Below are positions 55,209-64,000 of a DNA stretch of 64,000 bases, in pieces (the first letter of the stretch is position 1; every line of letters starts with the position of its first letter). This stretch comes from Lineus longissimus (taxonomy: Eukaryota; Nemertea; Pilidiophora; Heteronemertea; Lineidae). The stretch spans positions 2,792,001-2,856,000 of the forward strand of contig NC_088323.1 in the NCBI RefSeq assembly GCF_910592395.1, in the 5' to 3' direction. Below the pieces are notes generated by a model. That model was given only the letters and a program-made list of their open reading frames with translations. It made no database searches and was not told where the DNA came from. A program made the translations under genes and the position numbers.

Positions 55209-58010
55209 CTACACAGTAGTCAAATCCCGCGGCTGAGTTTCCGTAGGGATTGTCACATACATATCCTTCTTCTTTCCACTCCCGTTCTTGAAGGTGTAAT
55301 TATTCGTATGGCTATTCCAGGTAGGTTGGGTGTCTTTTGGAAGGAATGGGCTGCGGCTGGGCGAGTCCATGTTGCAGGACCGCCGGCTGAGGCGGAGGGA
55401 GACTCGCGGACTGGTCCTGCTGCCGCCGTCCGTGGTGATGCTTGTGGCGTAACTGTGATGCCTTGAGGGGCGCCGGTAGCCCCGCCGGCGGCAGCAGTAG
55501 CGGCAACTCATCTTCAAGTGGTTCATGACCTCTTGGTTGAAGAAGCAGAATATGAGTGCAACAAAGAAGCCCTGGAAAACAATTTCGGTACAGATGTAGT
55601 AGGAGATGTGATGTAAGGCTCCACCAACATCGAAGGTTAAAATTCCAATAAGATTCTTAACTCAGTTCCCATTTATCATTTTCACTCGGTTTACATTCGG
55701 CCGACCTCGGTTTAGGAGGCTTTACTTCATGTGAATTCGATTACTGTAGGCATACAAAGACCTTGCCTTGCTCGAGGCTGCAGGATAAGTCAGTTGGGAA
55801 GTGACGAATCGGGTTTCTTAAATGAATATACAATTCTTAGGATAATTTATCTAACATCTTGGTGTTGAAGAACATATAAGTGTTCCAGATGATTGGAATG
55901 AACGAGAATTCTGTCGAATTGTAAAAGGAAGTGAAACGAAAACTTTGCGGCCTGCATGCTGTATACTTACCTGGGAATTAGTAATGAAATAGTGAAAGGT
56001 GTCGTACTGCCGTAGGCCCGGAGATCCATTGGGAGGGCGATATATCGTCACAAACAATTGAAGACCAAATAATGGAATTAAGATGAACACTGCTTTTAGG
56101 CCTTTTCTGCAAAATAAGATTGGAAGTACATGAGTTTCACGATGCAATCTCTATGAACGTTGTCAAGCTACATGGAAGGCTGTTCTTTGGAAGACAAGCA
56201 TGACAAAGAACATACTCCCATCCTTGAAATTGGCATTCACTTCGGTTTGAAAGTGCTGCTTTCTGATTTTGAGTTCTAGCCAAAATGGTGGGGCATGCCC
56301 ATGGTCAACCCTTAAAGGATTTCACGGTATATACGTGTTAATAACAACAATATATTACGTATACATGTAATAAGCCAGTTACCTAAAGTTGCTCGGCTCA
56401 TTTGGATGTGACTGCAGGCGTGACGTAATGACACGCAGGATGTTGCATAAAAAACACAAATTCACCTGAAACAAAAATGAGAGGAGGTCTTGAAGTTAAC
56501 GCAGTTAATCAGTCCGGAATTCGACAACAGATAGAAACCATTTTTATAATAGACAGCAGTTTACACTGTATATTGCATGTACTCTGTGCCTACGAAGCCT
56601 CATTTTGAAATCAACCGTTATGGTAAGGCAACATCATGGGCTACTACTACCATAGAGCGAACAAGAGCCCGTATTGAAGCGGTTGCCTTATTGAAGCCAA
56701 CTTACCCCTAAACACAACATATTCGGAACATAGTATAGCCAATTCCACTGGCGGTAGGAGAGCACCCAGCAGCTGAAAAAAATGGTCTCCAATTGAAAAT
56801 AATTTTTCGCACATAATTTCGCTCATGTATATCCAACGATATCAATCATTTTGAAAGTTTCTCAGTTGTTCATACAAAACAAATTTGCACTACGAATGTG
56901 GAGGTGAATTCGTGAACACCGCACGCAAAACATGATAACTGATACCAACCATGTCAGCGCTAATGAATTTCTGCCACTTCTTGATGTACTTATCAAAGCG
57001 GTTTGTTCTAGTTGAGATACAATACATCTCCACTGTTGCAATAAACAACCTTATTTCTTACCTCTCATTTGCATATAAAACTCTTATTATGCTATAAATG
57101 ATTACGGGAACTGCCGGGATACCTACAGAATGCGAAAAAAAGGACATCATGAATATACACAGAGTTCGTACTGAGGATGCTGATCGTTGCATATAATATT
57201 TGCTATGTGATAAAACCATTATCGAGTTCGTCCATTAGAAAACATCATCCTAGCATCATCATCATCATCATCATCATCATCGTCATCATCAAAAGTGGCT
57301 TCGTGACATTTCGTGGTCTGTTTTGCCTCCTTGTCTCGTCTCACAATAACTAAATAAAAGTATAGTCCATTCAAGTCTCTTCAAGACAAGTGGATGATAC
57401 AACGCTTAACGTAGCAAGGTCAGCAAAAACACACGGTAGCAGTAACCAGCAATTCAGCAAAAAACAAACCATACTTCTTGAGTATATACCTCATGGCAAT
57501 CAAACTTACCCCAGCCGATGAGATATAGTGGCACTAAGTTTTCCGGAGGACGAAAGGCGTCACTTAATAGTCGATGAAGATAATATCCTTCGCAAAACAT
57601 CCAGAAATAATTGGTACTTGAGAAATAGATCTTTAGTGCTGAGAGGACTTGACAGCCAGCCTGGAATTTGTGAGAAGGAGATTACGCATAAATTTAAGAG
57701 GTAAAGGGACGAAAACGAAATTGCTTGGTGGCTGTTCTTGGTTATGATTGCGAAGGTTGTGACAAAATACTGGCATGCTCGAGTCGAGGTCCAGTCGTTG
57801 CTTTTATCCTTCGCAGATTGAGGTCAGGTTAATGGACAGAAAACAGGTTTTCTTACCGAATTTTGATGCATTCTTGTCTTGGTGTAGTCCTGTGTTATCA
57901 GTCTGTCGTGTTTGATCAACATCTCCCAGATCACCGCGCATATCGCACACAGGAGCAAAGAGAAGAAAAAGTTCGTGTGAACCTTTACTCTGTGTTGCCG
58001 CCGGAGTGTC
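55209..58010 (-). CDS. Family B (secretin-type) GPCR, TM2 to C-terminus, 5' exons missing
   Basis: Seven coding exons in transcript order: 58010-57857, 57660-57510, 57122-57062, 56772-56706, 56465-56383, 56106-55971 and 55571-55209 (TAG at 55211-55209), all phases compatible, about 337 residues. Landmarks: RVKVHTNFFFSLLL (TM2), GCQVLSALKIYF and NYFWMFCEGYYLH (TM3), LYLIGWGIPAVP (TM4), ANESCWVL (ECL2 Cys-Trp), NLCFLCNILRVITSRLQ (TM5), KGLKAVFILIPLFGLQ (TM6) and NSQGFFVALIFCFFNQEV (TM7). GWGIP and QGFFVALIFCFFNxEV are signatures of the peptide-hormone family B. It probably signals through G proteins on binding a peptide; the TM5-TM7 wording is nearest to calcitonin/CRF-type receptors, but the subtype is unresolved. 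The tail has a CRYCCRR cluster (possible palmitoylation) and ends TTV, a class I PDZ-ligand form. The hormone-binding ectodomain and TM1 exons are not in view. Confidence 0.85.
57254..57290. repeat. (CAT)n microsatellite in a GPCR intron
   Basis: An almost uninterrupted run of catcatcat with one cgt variant, in the intron between the TM3 and TM4 exons. Confidence 0.9.
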
Positions 58011-61000
58011 CTAAATAAAGACAACACGAATCAGAATACATTCCTCCGATGATGCTGGACAACCGCCAGGAGTTGTAGAAGACCAAAAAACACTAAAATT
58101 TTATAGCAAAATCATTCATAATTAAGTAATTATTGACTCAGATTCACGTTCATCGTTCGATCCTTACATGACCCGGTTGTCTAAAGCGTTATCGTTGCCT
58201 TGATGTTAGGTTGTCTACGCTTAACCAAGGATGTTCTAACTATACAACTTCCTTGGCTTACCTGAATGAGATAACGCCTAGTTAAAGAAAACACCAAGTA
58301 AGGGACTGAACTTGTGTTCAGAACAACCGGGCCAAGGAGGGCCTCTTTGAACGAAGAGCCAAAATCCAATCAGTCGCTACCACACTTGTCGTCATCACGG
58401 TCCTGGTAAGGTTCATGCTAAGACGGTCAATCTCAGAATGACTCTATTCATCTAGGTAGTCAGGCTCCTTCTTACTAACTACTAACTACACGTAACAACC
58501 ATGCGACACATAAAGCAACAGAGAGGTTTATAGAGGTAAGGTAGACACCGTAGATACATTTACAAGTTGGAAATGGATAATTGGCCAATTGGTATTCAAG
58601 TTAATCGAATTCCAAATGAAATACTATGGAACTGTTAAACAAACTCGTTTAGTTAATTTTTTGAGCAGAGAAGTTTGCAGGTGAACTGATTTGGGGGTGA
58701 TCGTAGCAAAAACAACTGATGTTATTTTTCGATAAGGTCGAAATTTCGTACCCTTGGTTTCCTATTACTGTCAAATTAAGCACACGGCAGCGTCGATCAC
58801 CGTTCAACAAACTGTATACGTGATGACCTTATTCAAGTTCTATAATATGTCAATTTTACATGAAGCACCATGCAGCGATGAAGACACACTAAAACTGTCT
58901 TTCCTTATCCATGCAGTATGGTACTGCAGTTTTTGAACAAATGTATGTTTTTAATTGCCACCATTTCAGTTATCAAGACATTCAGTTAGTTTATGTTTAA
59001 AGGAATTTGAGATTTATTCAGAGGTTTAGTAAAAACTTATTGGTTGCATCAACTTGTTAATATGATATTATCATTTGTCGCTATGATTACAGGCGCTGCA
59101 AGTAGAAGCTTTTCTACGCGTAACTAAATGATAGTTAAGATAAAGCTTTCGTAGATATAGATTAAGAATAGTATTTGATAGAAATGTCGAAAATCGAGCC
59201 AGGTTTAACTTATCCAGACTACCAGGGAAAGGTGGTCAAAATGAACGTGTCGTTTGGGTGTGAATTTGGCCGAACGTTTTTTTTTTCATTATCAGAACAG
59301 CAATTGGGTTTTAAAAAATTCAAGCCGAATGACAGCCAGTGATTCAAATGACTAACAGAAGGTAAGACAAGTCCAAACAAAAGTCATGAAATAACTGATG
59401 ATATAAATAACATTTGATAAAGAACAGTTAGACTCGATTTTCGAATTCCTAGTGTTTACTTTCTATAGGGTCTTTTTATCGACGCATGCGTAAGTTAGGA
59501 AAGGAACTTCATTCATTTAACCTCTTTCATACAGCCGCCGATACGAATGAAAGCGTATGTTGCATGCGCTGCGAAATACAGCCATGCGATCGCCAATGTG
59601 CGAATGTGCCAATGGACAAGTATCGCACGGTCGTACCGGTTGCTGAGTGATCGAGGCCATTCAACTAAAAGCCATAACATTCCTACCTGACACCCACAAG
59701 CATAGTACGGGAGTCTGACTTCACAGCATTATTATTCACGTGACCATTACCATGACAACTTGACATTGACGAAGACCGCCGGGCGACAGGTTCTATGTCG
59801 GTGAATCTTAAGGTGCAAGGAGGGAAAAATGTTGGATAAGCAACACCATAAGACATCATGAGAGACAAGGGCTGGCAAACTTTTTTATTGTTTGATTCTC
59901 GAGCATACATGATATGTTAGCCCTTATCCTTTGCCTCGTTCCATTCCATGATATGTTAGCCCTGTATGTAATGTCTCCTGATAGGCAACATACATAAGGT
60001 GGCACAATGTAATGACGTTGGAGCCAAAAAAACCCTCACAGGTATCGTTCTCAAGCAAACTTCAAATGCAGACGATATACCGGATGTTCATGACATTAAC
60101 TGTCACCACTTGACCTACTTCTTAAACTTTATTTCAAAAAGTTAGCCAATAGTAGGTAGCGCCACCGAGCGAGGGAAGAGGGAATTACTCGGGTCAAGGA
60201 TATAGGTAGCGCATGTGGACAAGCTCGTGGGTTTCTAATTAACGGCGCGTTTTCGTAGTCGCTGCTACCAGTCTTGCGCATGTTAACCTCTGGATCGCTA
60301 AATGAAGATAGAATAGCCAACAGTTACCAGGCAGGAACATACACAAGACTGACAAAGCGCGCCAAATACCTACCAGTTCGGTCCGGTTCGAATTCGAGCT
60401 ATGATAGATCTGTTTTGGTTTGTAAGATATTGCCCAGACAGCTTTTGTAATAATGTAAATTCATTTTTCCTATGTCTGTGGCGATGACTGAAAAGTTACT
60501 TAACGGATTACTTAAATGTAGGTTAATCTACAGATAAATAGCAGGTTTCCAGGAGAAACCGTTACGTGATTTGAGTTATGTTTTAAAATGTATCATCACT
60601 TGTTGTAGTTATTGAGGGTTGGTGTTCGTTTACTTTTGTAGGTGAGAATTGATAAGAATGTAGCTTTTTATCATTTAAAGCCCGAGTTCGAACCCATTGC
60701 ATATCCAGCTTTCAACCAAGTAGTGAATGTGTGTTGAAGACATAATGTGAAAAGTGAAACTGAAATCAAGTGACATGTCGGAAGCAAAGATTAAATGTCC
60801 ATTTCAGGCAGAATACAGATTGATTACAAATCTTGATTAAAAATTAATGTTCCTGCGAAATCTAGTTAATGTACAATGTGTGTAATTTTCATGACGTTAG
60901 AATAATGTCGAGGATTTGTCACGTCAACTTTACTGTAACTCCAACTTCTGTAAAAGTTGATCATAATGACAGAGATACACATGCGTCTCCAGTCTGTAGG

Positions 61001-64000
61001 TGACTTCTTTTAAGTCAGTAAGTAGTCCTTTTGGTGGCTTTAGTGGTAATTTTTGTTTGAATTTGTCTCTTTTCTTCCTTCTTTTGTTTGTTTGGTTTAT
61101 GGAAATTGTGTCATGCCAAAAAAGATCACTTGTTATTGATTCCTACACTACTACTTGTAATTTCACATTTTTTCCCTTTATATTGGAATAAAGAACGAAA
61201 CATTTCCAATGGGACATACCCACGTCCTGGTTATCTGTGATGTGAGAGATACGGATTTATTGTACTAATCTGTTGAGTACAACATCAATTAAGCAAACTA
61301 AATTACAGTGATAGATAGGCTGAAAGCTGGATATGCCGAACAGCTCAACCAGTTTTGGCAGACTCGCCAAATTTACTTACAATTGCTCGCCGTCGCTTGC
61401 AAATATCCACTGAAGTCTAAATTTTATACAAAACAGCAGATATATAACAATTCAAAGTACGCGGCAGGGTGGCGCGATGGGGGAATTGTACAACTTCCTT
61501 TGCTCCTTGAGTGACGGGGCTTTGAAGCTGAACTGTGCAAACAAGCACCCAGCGGCCAACCTAAAAACTACTGGTTGGTCAGAGGCAGCCTCGACAGAAT
61601 AGCCATAAAATCGAGAAACAACACAAGTCTCAATCAAGCGTCGGCGTTAGAAGACTGTCGTTGTCGCCGTAATAGTCTTATTTCTGACGTTCTGGCAGTG
61701 GCGTTGTTCAAACAGTTCAGCTTAACGGAACACGTTATCATTATCGGTACAATACATGAAGAAAAATGGGGACACAGGTTCGAACTGACATTTCTCACTA
61801 CTCATAGTGCATCTCGTACAGATTCATCGAGCCTGTGTCCAATGCAAACAGAATCCACCTACAATCATGAACGTATGATATATACATTTCGCATGAAAAC
61901 ATGTACAACCTCTATGCATTTATGCCAGACACAGCAAATTACCATACATGCATGACGGGAACATAACTTTTAAGAGTTTAAGGATAGGTTTTTAGAACTT
62001 AATGGTTGTTTTTTTCTTGTAGTTATAAAAACTTGATATTATCGTCGCCGTTTTGTTCCAGTTATAAGTTTAACATTGATATTGTTTAAACTTTTTTTTT
62101 TTTTTTCTTATAATTTCATTTAATGATCATATGAGACTTCGTTCGAGTTAATACATCTATAGTGTAAACATTACAACTCAATAATTTACCCTTGTCTTCT
62201 ATCACATGTTGTTACATCAGTGTTAAATAAGCTCAATGGTGATATTCAGTTCACAGAAAAATTGCACTGGACGGAAAATGCATGTAACCAATAACTTTTT
62301 GTTCAACTGATGAATGTTCTGTATAAAATATTAAAAAATGAATTTCAGCGCCATTTTTTCGTGACATGGACTGTAGTTAGTTGGATTTTTACTCTCAACA
62401 TTATCGGATTATTAATTTGACCTTGACATCAACTTTTCACAAATATGCATGACAACAAACCCATAAATCATGCTTAAAACCTCAGTCATTCAGACCAAAA
62501 TGGATCGGACAGGAAGAGTATGACTTTAGAGGTCTTCTTCGTCCTTGTGGGCCTTGGAATCGAGTGGAAGGAGCTACTATTCCACTGCCTAGCTGAAAAC
62601 AAATCACATGTAACAAAGTAACCAATCGTATTGGAGAGCTTTGGTGACGTCATTATGTAGGTTGCTGTGTTTTTAATATCTGATTCGCTTGAAGTATGGG
62701 AAACACGAGAGGTCAACTCGATGGCGACTATCAAGACATAAAATCACCGGTGGGCCGGTGCACCGGACGTAAGTGACAGACGGCGAATGAACGTTAAATA
62801 ACTAATACATGTACGTCCGCATGATGTGAAACGTAATCCTTTTTTTGTTGGGGGGAGGGAGATTCTTAGGGATGCTGTGCAAAAGTGGATGACACCGAGA
62901 GTTAAACGATCAATAAAAAAGAAGAGAACAACAATACGTTCGCAGTTTTAATGAAAATATTTAGGGTCATGATCAAGAATCTATATAACAATAGCATCCA
63001 CTCATATTCGTGGTTTCGTTTGTGTAGAGTATTTAGTTCTTATTTAAATGAAAGATACAGTCTGAAAAATGAGACAGAATAAATTAATCAAGTTGTAAAT
63101 CGAAAATGATAGAATAACGTAAAATAAGAAAACGGTATTAGTATACATGTACTTTGTACACCTTTCGTGATAAAGAAGCGAGCATGCCATAGTGCAAGAG
63201 TGATGCGACAGTAGAATGATGGTGTTGCTGTGATACTGTTGGTTGGTACAAAGATAGATCGATTGCCAGGAGTGAGAAACTACACTGAAATTGGTAACTT
63301 ATTCCCCGTGCCTGCGCAATTATTTGTATTACGTATTCCCGACTAGCAGCCGGTTACATCTATGTTGGAGGTAAACACACATGAACGTCTAAATCTGTCT
63401 GGACTATTCCTAGCACAAGCCTCACATTGAAAAAGTTTGATAAGTATAACAGTGAGAATTGGGAATTAAGAATGGGAATGATATGTAGCCAACTTTAACC
63501 AGATAATAAACCACAAATAATCGCAACCCTGCCGCCCCAATAATTTGCGGATGTACAAGTCCGGCTTCACTACGAAGATACCTTAAAGTTCGCATGCTTG
63601 TTATTAAATTTTAGCGGTAAATTTCTATAACATCTAACTGGCATTGCCGATAGCTCTACGTCAATGCAGCAAGGTGCAAAACGACAAAACAATAACAGTC
63701 TAGTTTCCCATCGTATATTTCTGATGGAAAAGCACGGTTCAAATAATTTCGTTCGCCGACGTACACTCTGAGAAATGAAAGTTTGTGAGCTTTTGAAAGA
63801 CTATGCAGCTGCAAAAGTCTTTTGCGGTAGAACGAAGGCCCGCTAATGGTTATGAGAGTCGAAAAAAAACACATTTGTAATGCTTTCGCTGAAAAAACTT
63901 TCGGGCTGAATGGCCGAGAAACCATTGAACGTTTTTCAAAGTCTAAAAACCGTTATCAAAAGTGCATCGAGCTATGTTTCGCACTTAAGGATTTGGTGCT
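58011..64000. other. No supported gene; probably intron of the GPCR gene
   Basis: I looked on the minus strand for the Cys/Trp-rich hormone-binding domain and a TM1 exon and found none that I trust. Open frames are short, without signatures. Low-complexity spots include a T-run at 62091-62108. A first intron of more than 6 kb would be ordinary for such a receptor. Confidence 0.4.

Noticed and set aside
61575-61955. 126-codon plus-strand open frame
   Set aside because: No domain signature, no splice support and composition like its surroundings; consistent with chance.

Overview
This is eukaryotic nuclear DNA from an animal. Introns have GT/AG borders, genes are long and intron-rich, and the base composition is AT-rich outside the low-complexity exons. 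tRNA-derived SINE-like repeats are present, and the gene content (thrombospondin-1, TIL, LDLa, discoidin-like and CTCK modules; a family B GPCR) is metazoan. The style, with a SCO-spondin-like architecture, SINEs and frequent tacatgta-type words, suggests a marine invertebrate. An invertebrate deuterostome such as a hemichordate or amphioxus is my guess; the species cannot be fixed from the sequence.

Positions 1-52260 (+) carry the middle and 3' end of one giant secreted-protein gene that runs off the left edge. I could chain 65 exons (about 19.6 kb of coding sequence, about 6,530 residues) with every splice phase compatible, ending at a TAA at 52258-52260. From left to right: (i) array 1, 1-16.1 kb, five tandem 2.8-3.0 kb units, each with a two-exon discoidin-like (beta-sandwich) domain, four of them followed by a Thr/Ser/Pro mucin exon; a 2.66 kb foreign insertion sits in the first intron (136-2792); (ii) two short Thr/Ser exons (17.1 and 17.4 kb); (iii) array 2, 17.6-37.1 kb, three units of about 3.9 kb, each with a mini-exon, a second type of two-exon discoidin-like domain, a short Thr exon and two LDLa-type exons, separated by two giant mucin exons of 3,531 and 4,293 nt; (iv) a cysteine-rich C-terminus, 37.7-52.3 kb, with ten TSP1 repeats, four TIL domains, repeated VWC-like linkers, a Gly/Thr-rich 60-bp minisatellite exon and a terminal CTCK cystine knot. 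The TSP1/TIL/LDLa/discoidin/VWC/CTCK set is that of SCO-spondin (the Reissner fibre protein), but the very long PTS tracts are those of gel-forming mucins. I read it as a SCO-spondin/mucin chimera: a polymerising, heavily O-glycosylated secreted gel or fibre protein.

Positions 52261-55208 are intergenic. Positions 55209-58010 (-) hold the last seven coding exons of a family B (secretin-type) GPCR, from just before TM2 to the C-terminus, which ends in a PDZ-ligand-like TTV. The two genes converge tail to tail. The receptor's TM1 and extracellular-domain exons were not found up to 64000 and probably lie in or beyond a long intron. Positions 58011-64000 show no convincing coding sequence. Many long open frames in both strands of the mucin and Gly/Thr exons are shadows caused by codon-periodic low-complexity DNA; splice phase picks out the Thr/Ser/Pro and Gly/Thr/Ser frames as the real ones.
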